DNA of 64,000 nucleotides from Neobacillus dielmonensis. Its GTDB lineage: Bacteria > Bacillota > Bacilli > Bacillales > Cytobacillaceae. Below, one piece after another: positions 33,266 to 42,452 of this stretch. A program made the translations under genes and the position numbers. Below the pieces are notes generated by a model. It was given only the letters and a program-made list of their open reading frames with translations, had not been told where the DNA came from and did not search any database. The first letter of the stretch is position 1, and each line of letters starts with the position of its first letter. The stretch is taken from contig NZ_HG942058.1 in the NCBI RefSeq assembly GCF_000612665.1, positions 62,001 to 126,000 of the forward strand, written 5' to 3'.

Positions 33266-33973
33266 TTAGGACCCTAAATTAGGTTCTTCTCGTTTCAGTT
33301 CCTCTACAAAACGCTTGGTGATTTCTTGCGGCCGAGTAATGGCCGTACCTACAACCACTGAATACGCTCCATTTCGATACGCTTCAATAGCTTCGTCAGG
33401 CGTTGAAATTCTTCCTTCGGCGATAACAGGTACCTTGCAGGAAGCAGACAGCTCCTTAATTAAAGAAAAGTCAGGCCCGGTTAATTGGGGGCTATAAGGA
33501 GTATATCCGGAAAGTGTGGTAGATATCAGGTCACACCCGAGATTTACCGCCTCGATTCCCTCTTTGACCGTTGAGACATCGGCCATAATCAGGCTGTTGC
33601 TATTTTTCCTGATATAGTTCACCAATTCGCTTAACGTGACTCCGTTTGGACGAAGCCGTTCAGTGGCATCTAGTGTAATGACTTCTGCGCCGGATTCGAT
33701 TAACTCCATTACCTCTTTTAAAGTTGGAGTAATAAAAACATCACTGTCCTGGTAATCCCTTTTAATGATACCGATTACGGGCAGGCCGGTGGCTTTACGG
33801 ATAGCAATGATATCTTCTTTCCCATTTGCGCGGATCGCAGCCGCCCCTCCCATTTTTGCTGCAAGGCCCATTTTCGCCATAATTTCTGAACCATGCAGGG
33901 GTTCATGCTCCAGCGCTTGGCACGAAACAATTAATCGTCCTTTAATGATGTTTAAAAACTCCTGTTTTTCCAT
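33266..33973 (-). CDS. nanE: N-acetylmannosamine-6-phosphate 2-epimerase
   Basis: A 235-aa NanE: TIM barrel with characteristic LIVSCQALEHEPLHGSEIM at the start, AAMGGAAAIRANG, PVIGIIKRDY (catalytic lysine), VITLDATERLRPNG (catalytic-site acid), LGCDLISTTLSGYT and VIAEGRISTPDEA...VVVGTAITRP. It converts ManNAc-6-P to GlcNAc-6-P, feeding NagA/NagB. ATG 33973 has GAGGGTGAG upstream. Placed between the importer and the ROK kinase. Confidence 0.94.
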   Translation of the reverse strand: MEKQEFLNIIKGRLIVSCQALEHEPLHGSEIMAKMGLAAKMGGAAAIRANGKEDIIAIRKATGLPVIGIIKRDYQDSDVFITPTLKEVMELIESGAEVITLDATERLRPNGVTLSELVNYIRKNSNSLIMADVSTVKEGIEAVNLGCDLISTTLSGYTPYSPQLTGPDFSLIKELSASCKVPVIAEGRISTPDEAIEAYRNGAYSVVVGTAITRPQEITKRFVEELKREEPNLGS

Positions 33974-34023
33974 CGTCTCACCCTCTTTTTGGTCAGAATC
34001 CAATTGTTTTTCAACAAGGAAAT

Positions 34024-34923
34024 TTATCCTTTTACTGCGCTGCTATATGCGCCTTTAATAAAATAATTTTGGAACATCATGAACACGACCAAAATAGGTA
34101 TTAATGCAATGATCGCACCGGCTGATACTAACCTGGTATCCGTAACAAATGTCCCTTTTAAATCATACAGACCTACTGTCAGTGGATAGGCATTAGGATC
34201 CTGAAGGACAAGCAGCGGCCATAAAAAGTTATTCCATGAACCAATGAAGCTTAAGATGGCTAAAGTGGCTAGCATCGGCTTTACCATTGGAATCAAAATA
34301 TACCACCAAATTTGCCATGGTCTGGCGCCATCAATAATGGCCGACTCATCAATTTCCTTTGGGATCCCCAAAAAGGCCTGCCTCATTAAAAAGATACCAA
34401 AGGCAGACACGGCCCCTGGAAGAATAACCCCAGCAAATGAATCGATCAAACCTAATTTCTCTAAAATTAAATAAATCGGAATCATCGTTACCTCGCCGGG
34501 AATCATCATCGTTGCCAGGATGACTAGGAAGACCGTATTTTTCCCCTTAAAATTCATCCGCGCCAGCGGAAATGCTGCCAAAGAGCAGAACAATAAAGGG
34601 AGAATCACTCCCCAAAAAGCTAATATAATGCTATTCCATAAATAAAGCGGGATGGGAAGGGTGTTCCATACAGTCATAAAGTTTTCAAGGGTAATGTTTT
34701 CGGGAATAAAATTCGGGGGAAACGAAAAGATTGCTTCATTTTTCCCTTTTAGGGCAGTGGACAATGACCACAAAAATGGAACAATCATGACAACTGCTGC
34801 CAAGGTCAAAAAGAAATAGGAAACAATTAGGCGTCCCGCTTTCCGCTTATTCGGCAGATGGCGTGTTTGTTTGGTTTGATCGATTTTAGGGACTGTATTG
34901 ATGTTGGTTTGTGCAGGTTGCAT
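34024..34923 (-). CDS. Carbohydrate ABC importer permease (MalG type)
   Basis: A 299-aa CUT1-family permease with six hydrophobic segments and the EAA loop near IDESAIIDGARPWQIWWYILIPMVKP. Partner of the next permease upstream. No ATPase gene is nearby; CUT1 systems in Bacillaceae often share a housekeeping MsmX-type ATPase. AAAGGAGG precedes the ATG. Confidence 0.92.
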   Translation of the reverse strand: MQPAQTNINTVPKIDQTKQTRHLPNKRKAGRLIVSYFFLTLAAVVMIVPFLWSLSTALKGKNEAIFSFPPNFIPENITLENFMTVWNTLPIPLYLWNSIILAFWGVILPLLFCSLAAFPLARMNFKGKNTVFLVILATMMIPGEVTMIPIYLILEKLGLIDSFAGVILPGAVSAFGIFLMRQAFLGIPKEIDESAIIDGARPWQIWWYILIPMVKPMLATLAILSFIGSWNNFLWPLLVLQDPNAYPLTVGLYDLKGTFVTDTRLVSAGAIIALIPILVVFMMFQNYFIKGAYSSAVKG

Positions 34924-34937
34924 GGAACTGCCTCCTT

Positions 34938-35789
34938 TTATGTCTCTTGATCTAACGTTCGTTTATTTAACAAGGTTAGTATTAAAATAATAATAAATAA
35001 GATAAATGAGATGGCACTTGCGTAACCCATTTCCAGCTCCTTAAACGCCTTTTCAAACACCATATAGACAACTGTCTTTGAAGCCCCAATCGGTCCACCC
35101 TCCGTCATTGTCAGCATTAAGGTGAACTCTTTAAAGGCTGACATGGTGGAAATGACGGCCGTAAAGAAGATGATGGGCTTCAGCATTGGAAAGGTAATAT
35201 GCCGATGTTTTTGCCAAAAATTCGCCCCGTCCAATTCCGCTGCTTCATATAAATCAGTCGGAACCGACTGCAATCCTGCCAAATAAAATAACATATAATA
35301 CCCAAGCCCCTGCCAAATAGTCACCATGGCCAAACTCGGCATGACGAATTTTCGACTGGTCAACCAATCAACCGGATTAACTCCGACTAAGCTTAATAAG
35401 TAATTAAAAATTCCATCACTAGCAAACAACCAATTCCATAAAATAGCGGTGATGACGACGGAGACTAGCGCCGGGAAATAGTAGATTAGCCGGTATAGTT
35501 TAATAGCCCGTAAGTTTTGATTCACTAGAATGGCCAGAAAAACAGGCAAAACGACGAGTGCAGGTGTTACTAAAACCCAAAAATAAAAGGTATTGCGTAA
35601 CGCACTCCAAAATTCTTCATCCTGGAATGCCGTTTTAAAGTTGTCCAGTCCCACCCACTCGACTGGCTGGAATACATTATAATTGGTGAAGCTAATTCCC
35701 AGTGCCGCAAGGGCCGGCAGCAGGGTAAAGGTTGTTAACAATATTCCCGCCGGCAGTAAAAAGGACCATGCGTGTCTTGCTTTATACAT
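34938..35789 (-). CDS. Carbohydrate ABC importer permease (MalF type)
   Basis: A 283-aa CUT1 permease, six membrane segments, EAA loop near PTDLYEAAELDGANFWQKHRHITFPMLKP. Starts MYKARHAWSFLLPAGILL. Fourteen bases before the MalG-type gene, so the two are co-translated, forming the membrane channel for the binding protein encoded upstream. Confidence 0.92.
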   Translation of the reverse strand: MYKARHAWSFLLPAGILLTTFTLLPALAALGISFTNYNVFQPVEWVGLDNFKTAFQDEEFWSALRNTFYFWVLVTPALVVLPVFLAILVNQNLRAIKLYRLIYYFPALVSVVITAILWNWLFASDGIFNYLLSLVGVNPVDWLTSRKFVMPSLAMVTIWQGLGYYMLFYLAGLQSVPTDLYEAAELDGANFWQKHRHITFPMLKPIIFFTAVISTMSAFKEFTLMLTMTEGGPIGASKTVVYMVFEKAFKELEMGYASAISFILFIIILILTLLNKRTLDQET

Positions 35790-35923
35790 ACAACCACTCC
35801 TACGAATTTACGATTGCTGTTACAAGAAAAAGGAGGCATTCACTAGACTTATTCCATCTGGTGAATGCCATTAAGAATGTTTAACCTATCCTTCGATCCT
35901 GTTCTTTATGGATGCCTTTGGAA

Positions 35924-37195
35924 CTATTTCAGGAGATCATTGATACGTTTTTCAGCATCATCCAATGCTTTTTGCGGGTCTTTATTTTCTAGTAAAACCT
36001 TTTGGAATTCTTCATTTACTGCCTTATTAATCTCGGAGATATTTTCAACTGGAGGGAAAATATTTTTTCCAATCTCCAATTGTTTTGCGGCGTAAAACTT
36101 GCCTTTTTCTGCCGGGTCATCTGAATTTTCACCTTGGGTAAAATATTCATCCGCGGCTGCTTCCTTTACAGATGGCAAAATGGCAACAATTTTAGAGAAA
36201 GCTAACTGGCTTTCTGCATTGGTCACAAACTTAGCAAATTTAACTGCCTCTTCAGGGGACTTTGTTTTTGCTGATACGGCAATATTCATAATCGCCATAT
36301 GCAGGAATCCTGACGAGCCACCCATTGCTGGAGCTGCATCTGATTTTTCATATACCTCTGGAGATAAGTCTTTAACTTGACGGAAGAGCTGAGGACCGGT
36401 TAACCACCAAGCGACTTTTCCTTGGGCATACCATTCATTTGTTTTTGCCTGGCCTAATAACAGTTCCTTTGGAATCAATCCCTTATCGAATCTTGCCTTA
36501 AACTCCTTGAAGATTTTCAGCGCTTCTGGCGTATTGATAGCTGCCTTTTTCAGGTCTTTTGAAACGATTTCGACTCCATTTTGCGGCAGGTATTTGTGGA
36601 TTTCGTTTGGAACACTGCCGTATACACCTAACTTATCATAGAGGACTTCGGTCATTTCCCATGCTTCTTTTTCCGTTGCTGGCGGATGATTGAAGCCTGC
36701 TTTTTCCAACAATTCTTTGTTGTAAAGCATGCCTCCTGTGGTCACATACCAAGGCAGGGCATAGGTTTTATCCCCTAAATTTCCAGCATCCCACACACCA
36801 TCAAAATAATCATCTTTCACATCGGCTGCTTTTTTCGTCAAATCCATAACCGCGCCAACAGCCGCAAGCTTTTTCAAATAATCGGTATTCAAATTCATGA
36901 CATCCGCGAGTTTTCCGGATGCTGCTGCAGTCAATGTTTTTTGTTCAACCGTGTCAAAGGGGAGATCTTCCCAAACAACCGTCACACCTGGGTTTTCTTT
37001 TTCAAATTGATCGATGAGGCCATTGATGTAATCGTCAAATGTCGGGCTTAACGCAATCGTCCAAAACTTAATCTCAACATCTTTTTTCTTCGTCCCTTCA
37101 CCGTCGCCGCTAGCACTTTCTTTGTTTGAGCATGCGGTCACCAGAAGAAGAGAAAAGACAAGCAATAGAATTGAAAGCCTTTTCAGTTTCTTCAA
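35924..37195 (-). CDS. Sugar ABC importer solute-binding lipoprotein
   Basis: A 423-aa extracellular solute-binding protein, family 1. Signal peptide with lipobox LLLVTAC (about residues 17-23) for lipid anchoring. Mature domain has KFWTIALSPTFDDYINGLIDQFEKENPGVTV and YALPWYVTTGGMLYNKELLEKAG, typical of CUT1 binding proteins for oligosaccharides. The start is most likely TTG at 37195, preceded by AAGGGGG; an upstream ATG lacks a site. First gene behind a good sigma-A promoter. Confidence 0.9.
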   Translation of the reverse strand: MKKLKRLSILLLVFSLLLVTACSNKESASGDGEGTKKKDVEIKFWTIALSPTFDDYINGLIDQFEKENPGVTVVWEDLPFDTVEQKTLTAAASGKLADVMNLNTDYLKKLAAVGAVMDLTKKAADVKDDYFDGVWDAGNLGDKTYALPWYVTTGGMLYNKELLEKAGFNHPPATEKEAWEMTEVLYDKLGVYGSVPNEIHKYLPQNGVEIVSKDLKKAAINTPEALKIFKEFKARFDKGLIPKELLLGQAKTNEWYAQGKVAWWLTGPQLFRQVKDLSPEVYEKSDAAPAMGGSSGFLHMAIMNIAVSAKTKSPEEAVKFAKFVTNAESQLAFSKIVAILPSVKEAAADEYFTQGENSDDPAEKGKFYAAKQLEIGKNIFPPVENISEINKAVNEEFQKVLLENKDPQKALDDAEKRINDLLK

Positions 37196-37296
37196 GATTT
37201 TTTCCCCCTTAGTAGATAAATAGAATGACTCCACCTCTCCAATTGAACATTTACTTCAATTTTTTCGGAAAATGGTGGAAATATTCTTCATTTTTA

Positions 37297-37325
37297 ATTT
37301 TATTTGAGAAAAATTGCCATGTCAA
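37297..37325 (-). promoter_or_regulatory. Sigma-A promoter of the importer-nanE operon
   Basis: TTGACA (37320-37325) and TAAAAT (37297-37302) are separated by exactly 17 bases on the minus strand, about 100 bases before the binding-protein start. Best promoter match in the locus. Confidence 0.75.
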
Positions 37326-37361
37326 TACAAATGTACTAATTTTTGGAATAGTTTCAAATTA

Positions 37362-38312
37362 CTACAAATGTTCTTTTATAAATTGAATCGTGGCATCTAT
37401 ATGCGAACTAATTCCCGGCGCATCATGGCCGGAAAACGGATAAGCGATAATCGATTTATCGGAATGAATATGATTATAAACACCATAAATGGTTTGAGGA
37501 GGACAAATTAAATCTTTCAATGCTGCCGTAAGCCTTACTTTACTGGTGATTTTGGAGGCCAAATTCAAATTGTCAAAATAGGAAAGTGTTTGAAAGACTT
37601 GGGCACTTTTTTCCGGAAACCGGCTTAAGTATTCTTCTATTTTTACAAGCGAGCCCTCAAATTTTTGCTGAATCGCCAGTTCGAGATTGCACATATTGGG
37701 AACATCGGCCACTACCAGCTTCGGACGCTGATCAAGGGCGGCAACAGCCAATGCAATCCCCCCGCCCATACTAGCTCCAAGCAGGCAAACACGATGGTGA
37801 TCAATCTCCGGTCTAGTAAACACAAAATCGATTGCCCGTTTACTGTCCATATATACTTTCCGATAATAATACTCGTTTTTATCTAATAAGCCTTGTGTGG
37901 CCCATGTTCCAGCAGAACCTGAGGAGTAGAGCGAGTCGTCCCCACTCTCGCCATGCCCGCGGCAATCGACAGCAAAAACAGCGATTCCTTGAATGAGCCA
38001 TTTCAAATAGTTGGAAACAGAACTTTTATTTCCACCATACCCGTGAAACGTAATGATACAAGGGAGTTCCTGATTCCTTTCTTTTGGCACCATATAGTAC
38101 CCTTTTATTAACGTGCCGCCGAAACCTTGGTAGGTAACATGGAACGCCCGAATTTGTTCAATCGGGTAGTCTATTTCTATGAGTATCGGCTGTAGCGGAA
38201 CCTGAGCGGATTCTTCCAGTGTAGACGTCCAAAAAGACTCGAAATCCTCCTCTTTTGTCATTTCTGGTTTATAGGTTTTGATGGTTTTTATCAACGTTTC
38301 GATTGAATACAA
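37362..38312 (-). CDS. Acetylxylan esterase/CE7-like hydrolase (2)
   Basis: A 316-aa alpha/beta hydrolase related to the 29-kb gene. Triad: serine in LLGASMGGGIAL, aspartate in ALKDLICPP, histidine in PFSGHDAPG; CE7-like IITFHGYGGNKSS and VDCRGHGES. No signal peptide. A second deacetylase in one locus suggests the substrate is acetylated at more than one position or is an acetylated oligosaccharide. Start is TTG at 38312 with GGGAGG upstream. Confidence 0.86.
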   Translation of the reverse strand: MYSIETLIKTIKTYKPEMTKEEDFESFWTSTLEESAQVPLQPILIEIDYPIEQIRAFHVTYQGFGGTLIKGYYMVPKERNQELPCIITFHGYGGNKSSVSNYLKWLIQGIAVFAVDCRGHGESGDDSLYSSGSAGTWATQGLLDKNEYYYRKVYMDSKRAIDFVFTRPEIDHHRVCLLGASMGGGIALAVAALDQRPKLVVADVPNMCNLELAIQQKFEGSLVKIEEYLSRFPEKSAQVFQTLSYFDNLNLASKITSKVRLTAALKDLICPPQTIYGVYNHIHSDKSIIAYPFSGHDAPGISSHIDATIQFIKEHL

Positions 38313-38360
38313 TTTTGTTTTCCTCCCGTTTCACTCTTTAATCTCCTCAGTTTTTGGACT

Positions 38361-39170
38361 TCAAACACATAGCAAGATGCCGTCATATGCCACCTGAATG
38401 CCAATAGGGGCAAAGATTTCTTCCAAATCCTCCTGCATCAGCCCAATATTATGGGAAAAGTGGGTCACGATGATTTGGCTATTTTCATCGATTATGTTGT
38501 TTTGTTTAAAAAACGTTTGGATTTCCTTCACTGCCTCAATGTTTAGATGATTGCGCCGTTCTGGCAACAGTCCATTCGTGCAATCGAGAATCGCTGCATC
38601 CAATTTTTTATCCTTAAGCCAATCCCAGGTAGCATCCGGAAACCAGCCGGTATCATGGCCGTAAAAGATTGTTTTCCCGTCTTTTTCAATGTAGAACAGC
38701 AGGCATGTTTCAAGTGGGTTATGGTCTGCAAGCAGCGGTGTGACTCGGGCAGTCCCCACTTGATAGGTCGTAAATGGCTGCATCAGCGTGTAGGAAAAGT
38801 AAGGTTCGGCGTGCAGCAGGGCCTCTTTGCATTTAAGAATAGCCACGTCATGTCCGTAGATTTCCAGTGGGTATGGGAAGTCGTGGGCAAAACCAGGTGT
38901 TCTCATGCCAAGGTCCTTGGGATTAAAATGATCCATATGGGTGTGGGTAAATAATAAGTGTTCCACCTTTGATAGGTCCAAATCATGGGTAAGGACATGA
39001 TGGTAGGTATCAGGTGGAAAATCAATTTTTATCGTATCGTCAATGATGGCCGAAGAACGGGTTCTGATATTTTTGCCGCCTAACTCTCTGGCTTTTTTGC
39101 AATGCAGGCAATTGCAAAATATGCCTGGAAACCCCTCAGCTGCCGCTGTTCCAAGGATCTGTATTTTCAT
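38361..39170 (-). CDS. Metallo-beta-lactamase-fold hydrolase (PhnP-like)
   Basis: A 269-aa MBL-fold protein: MKIQILGTAAAEGFPGIFCNCLHCKKAR (with a cysteine cluster as in PhnP/lipoate-like subgroup), HLLFTHTHMDHFNPKDLG (HxHxDH), IFYGHDTGWFP and IIVTHFSHN. PhnP subgroup members are phosphodiesterases acting on cyclic sugar phosphates. In this locus an action on a cyclic or ester sugar intermediate is plausible but unproven. ATG 39170 has GAGAGG nine bases upstream. Confidence 0.82.
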   Translation of the reverse strand: MKIQILGTAAAEGFPGIFCNCLHCKKARELGGKNIRTRSSAIIDDTIKIDFPPDTYHHVLTHDLDLSKVEHLLFTHTHMDHFNPKDLGMRTPGFAHDFPYPLEIYGHDVAILKCKEALLHAEPYFSYTLMQPFTTYQVGTARVTPLLADHNPLETCLLFYIEKDGKTIFYGHDTGWFPDATWDWLKDKKLDAAILDCTNGLLPERRNHLNIEAVKEIQTFFKQNNIIDENSQIIVTHFSHNIGLMQEDLEEIFAPIGIQVAYDGILLCV

Positions 39171-39255
39171 AACTATCATCCTCTCATTCTCATAAAATAA
39201 TGTCTTCGACCAGTTGAATAAAAGGACAGGTTATAGAACCTGCCCCCAATCCATC

Positions 39256-40932
39256 TTACTTATCACTACGAATCATTTTTAAGAACCCTGGATTATGATG
39301 CGGAGGTTTAGATGGTTCTGCAAACTCCTCCTCTACAATATGCCACCAATCGAACCACTCGAGATAAACCAGGTCAAATAGCATGACGCCGTGAGTTTTT
39401 TCCATGTCCTTCCTTAATGCTTTACGGAACTGCTCTGGATTATTACTATATTGGTTTAAATATAAGCTGCCATAAACAAAGGTAGCCTCGTTAATGACGT
39501 CCATGGCAACCTCCGCTGAGCCTTCGACACTATGTTCCGCAGGTCGTCCGTTTGCCAATGCCTCTTCCTTTGTCACATCCTCAAAATACGTTCCGGTCAT
39601 AATAAAGTCTAATGTTTCGGCATAACCGGTTTTGTTATAATCTGGGCTGGTCCAGTCGTAGGTTGGCACATGTGTCCGGCTTGCCCAGTTGACTCCCTCA
39701 CTATAATAATCGGAATACCAGGCACCAACATAGGTGCTGAAATAGACGTCCTTATTAATCTCGTGGACTCGCTTTTCCGCTTTCTTAAAGAAGGACTGGA
39801 TGTTCCCTGCCCTCCACTCAATCCATTTTTGATACAAAGGGCCTGGAACTATTTTTTGGCCGCTATCATCAAATTGGATTTGGAAAATGTCATTTGGGAA
39901 ATTGGCCACTTTTTGGCCGATGTACGCTTCAAACTTTTCACGGCTTAGATCACTGAAATCTGCGTAAATACTATTATATCTGGCACGGTCTAACACAATT
40001 CCATCTACATCATAGTTCTTTGTTAATTCTTCTATGATCCCTAATTCATATGTTTGAACATCGTCACGGATCGGATTGACGAATGTAGCATTACCGGAAG
40101 CCTGTGAAGCTGGGACCAGCTTCGTTTCAGATTTGGAAATATCAATCGTATCACCGACTTTCACATTATTGAGAAGCCATGTACGAGCTTTTCCATGTCC
40201 GGATAATACGTAACCGTTTTCAGGCACCTCTAAGGCTGGACCATTATACGTATTCCGATCAGAAACTTGCGTAACCGTGTTGTTTACAACTTGTACTTCC
40301 GCCCCCCAGCGATTGGCAGGAGATACTTTGTTTTTGTCTGGTGTGTATACAACGAGGTAGTCTGTTTGGCGAACAACATTGGAACCGTTAATTTTTAATG
40401 TGCTTCCATTGGCAGCTGTCGCGATTCTTGCCCCTTCATAGATAACGGATTGCCATTCTGGATGTTGGTATGCCGGGCCTTCTTGGTCAAAGGTGCTTCC
40501 CTCCGAGAAGACGTTAATCGCGGCATGAACCTTGATGCCGTGTTTATGGGCTTCATCGATGACTGTTTGCAGGAGGTCGTAATCTTTTGGATACCCTTGA
40601 AATTTAGCTATTTTCTGTGAAGTGCTTGCATGCGGGGCCAGATTGCTTTTGTAGGCAACAAATCCTGTGGAGTTCTTTATATCCAAAATGATGGTGTCAA
40701 TATTGGCTCTGGCTGTCTTGCCGACAATGTCTTTCACCTTTTCTTTTGTGTTGAGGTATTCTATGTTGGCGGATAAGTCATACCATAGCATACGTGCTTT
40801 TTGGTCTTGGTTGTTGACGAGATTTTTTAATACCTGATGCCTTGAGTTATCATTTCCACCCTCCGCTGCGGCTGGAATAAGAGAGAAAGTTACCAAGAGT
40901 AAAGCTGTCAAAAAGGCAAACCATTTTTTCAT
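39256..40932 (-). CDS. Secreted glycosidase-like TIM-barrel protein (DUF187/GH10-like)
   Basis: A 558-aa secreted protein: signal peptide MKKWFAFLTALLLVTFSLIPAAAEG, then a TIM-barrel of the alpha-amylase-like/DUF187 group with ARMLWYDLSANIEYLNTKEKV..., IDTIILDIKNSTGFVAYKS, HGIKVHAAINVF, YDVDGIVLDRARYNS and YFSTYVGAWYSDYY. An inserted beta region spans ~190-285. Likely hydrolyses an extracellular polysaccharide to give the oligosaccharides imported here; specificity unknown. ATG 40932 has AAAGGAG eight bases upstream. Confidence 0.8.
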   Translation of the reverse strand: MKKWFAFLTALLLVTFSLIPAAAEGGNDNSRHQVLKNLVNNQDQKARMLWYDLSANIEYLNTKEKVKDIVGKTARANIDTIILDIKNSTGFVAYKSNLAPHASTSQKIAKFQGYPKDYDLLQTVIDEAHKHGIKVHAAINVFSEGSTFDQEGPAYQHPEWQSVIYEGARIATAANGSTLKINGSNVVRQTDYLVVYTPDKNKVSPANRWGAEVQVVNNTVTQVSDRNTYNGPALEVPENGYVLSGHGKARTWLLNNVKVGDTIDISKSETKLVPASQASGNATFVNPIRDDVQTYELGIIEELTKNYDVDGIVLDRARYNSIYADFSDLSREKFEAYIGQKVANFPNDIFQIQFDDSGQKIVPGPLYQKWIEWRAGNIQSFFKKAEKRVHEINKDVYFSTYVGAWYSDYYSEGVNWASRTHVPTYDWTSPDYNKTGYAETLDFIMTGTYFEDVTKEEALANGRPAEHSVEGSAEVAMDVINEATFVYGSLYLNQYSNNPEQFRKALRKDMEKTHGVMLFDLVYLEWFDWWHIVEEEFAEPSKPPHHNPGFLKMIRSDK

Positions 40933-41027
40933 CCCCATGCTCCTTTTCTATTCTTTATTAACCCTTCGAGTATGTAACCCACGGTGTAAAAAGACTCACC
41001 TCCTTTCCAAATATTGGTACTAATTAA

Positions 41028-41056
41028 ATAATAGCATAATTACTGAAATGGGTGAA
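41028..41056 (-). promoter_or_regulatory. Candidate promoter of the secreted glycosidase gene
   Basis: TTCACC (41051-41056) and TATTAT (41028-41033), 17-base spacing, minus strand. Between it and the gene a second strong AAAGGAGGTGAG (about 41000) opens only a 13-codon frame, possibly a leader peptide. Confidence 0.45.
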
Positions 41057-41200
41057 TATTTTCTCTTTTTTTAATAACAAAATAGGATTTTTTTACCACT
41101 TTTTATCACTGATCATTATCTCGGTAAAAAAAGATGCTCTTGGTTTTTACCGGTTCCTACCCCACGGAAACTCCTTGTATACGATTAACCAAACGGATTA

Positions 41201-41274
41201 TCTATTAACAACCATGCTGGCGATTTTTCCGGCTGTTCGATCATTTATATATAGGCAATATGTTTTAAGCAGTT
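41201..41274. repeat. Third copy of the ATTAAC...GGCGATTTTT palindromic element
   Basis: TCTATTAACAACCATGCTGG, then CGATTTTTCC and a degenerate right arm, ending TTTATATATAGGCAATATG, closely matching the end of copy B at 32 kb (TTTATATATAGACCATATG). Lies upstream of the carbohydrate locus. Confidence 0.65.
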
Positions 41275-41291
41275 GAATAAGCAACAACCCT

Positions 41292-41334
41292 AAAAAAACG
41301 AGGTGGACCCAAATAATGGTACACCTCGTTTTTT
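41292..41334. terminator. Bidirectional terminator
   Basis: AACGAGGTG pairs with CACCTCGTT (extended by ACC/GGT with one mismatch), with A-run before and T-run after, so it can act on either strand. It insulates the carbohydrate locus from the sigma/anti-sigma genes. Confidence 0.85.
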
Positions 41335-41476
41335 ATAACCTCCCATGTTTCTAGCTATTTCTGCTTAGCTCATAAGTATCCAAAATGGTGTTTATGATGT
41401 TATGAACCTTGCTTGAGTCACCAATGAAGTGTAGTTAAGTCTCTCCGTTCATTATAAAAAGCTGGTCGTTTTTTTA

Positions 41477-42448
41477 TTATTTAATAGGAACCGCTTCTTT
41501 CATTAACCTGTTGCCCTCTGAGTCATAAACCATCAGGAAGTACTCCCCATTTTCTAACGTCACTCCATTAAAACGTGAATAAGACAAATCCCCTGGTTTA
41601 TTTGAATTAGATGCCGAGCTAAACTCTCCCTTAACTCCCGCTTGAGATTCAATTTTAAAATGAATATCTTCACTCTTGCTTTGAGATAAATCATAATAAA
41701 CTGTTGTTGACATTGGGGTTGTCACTACTTCCCGGATCGTGATTAAATCTCCGGAATCAAGCGTAATTTGCTTATTCAATTCAAACACTTTTTTCTCTTC
41801 CATTAACTGCGACTGGTTCACTTCTACTTTAAAAACCCAAGGTCGGTTAATGACTTCACGGTCCCAACTATCGTAACTAATTTCTATGTTTACCTTCTCC
41901 GAATTGATTTCCTGGCTTAACTCTATGTCATTAAAAATGGTAAACATATGATTATTTAATTCCACCGTTTCTCCCCCAGTTGAAACCGCAGTATCTTGCC
42001 CATTTATTTTTACTGTGGGGGTAATAGCGGTTTGATAATCCATATCTACATGACTGGTTGGCTGAAAGGTGGAACTTACTAATATCCGATGATCGTCTAT
42101 CATCACTTCATTTAATGTCAATTTGCCCAGTTCATTTTCTGCAGTTTGTCCTATTTCTGTTTTATAGGAGGAATAATCAAGATTTTCATTACTGTTAATA
42201 TATTTCTCTATTTTCTCACCTATAAAAGGCATATCTGCAACCGTTCCCTTATCAAGTGTTACTATTACACTCAACAATAGAGCAGCCACACTCATGCTTA
42301 TCGGTATCCATTTATTTCGAGATCCCTTAGAAGAGAGGTCTTTTTTAACCTGCTTGAGAATTCTTTTCTTGTCTATTTTTGATAGTTCGATTTCTTCAAA
42401 TTCCTGCAAATCAACTTTTACATTATTTAACTCATGATAGATGGTCAT
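41477..42448 (-). CDS. DUF4179 anti-sigma-like membrane protein (1)
   Basis: A 323-aa single-pass membrane protein: ~65 cytosolic residues, one membrane helix (WIPISMSVAALLLSVIVTL), then an extracellular beta-rich domain of the DUF4179 type. Its gene begins four bases after the stop of an ECF sigma factor, the normal arrangement for a cognate anti-sigma factor that releases the sigma on envelope stress. ATG 42448 has GAGGTG upstream. Confidence 0.82.
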   Translation of the reverse strand: MTIYHELNNVKVDLQEFEEIELSKIDKKRILKQVKKDLSSKGSRNKWIPISMSVAALLLSVIVTLDKGTVADMPFIGEKIEKYINSNENLDYSSYKTEIGQTAENELGKLTLNEVMIDDHRILVSSTFQPTSHVDMDYQTAITPTVKINGQDTAVSTGGETVELNNHMFTIFNDIELSQEINSEKVNIEISYDSWDREVINRPWVFKVEVNQSQLMEEKKVFELNKQITLDSGDLITIREVVTTPMSTTVYYDLSQSKSEDIHFKIESQAGVKGEFSSASNSNKPGDLSYSRFNGVTLENGEYFLMVYDSEGNRLMKEAVPIK

Positions 42449-42452
42449 TGTT

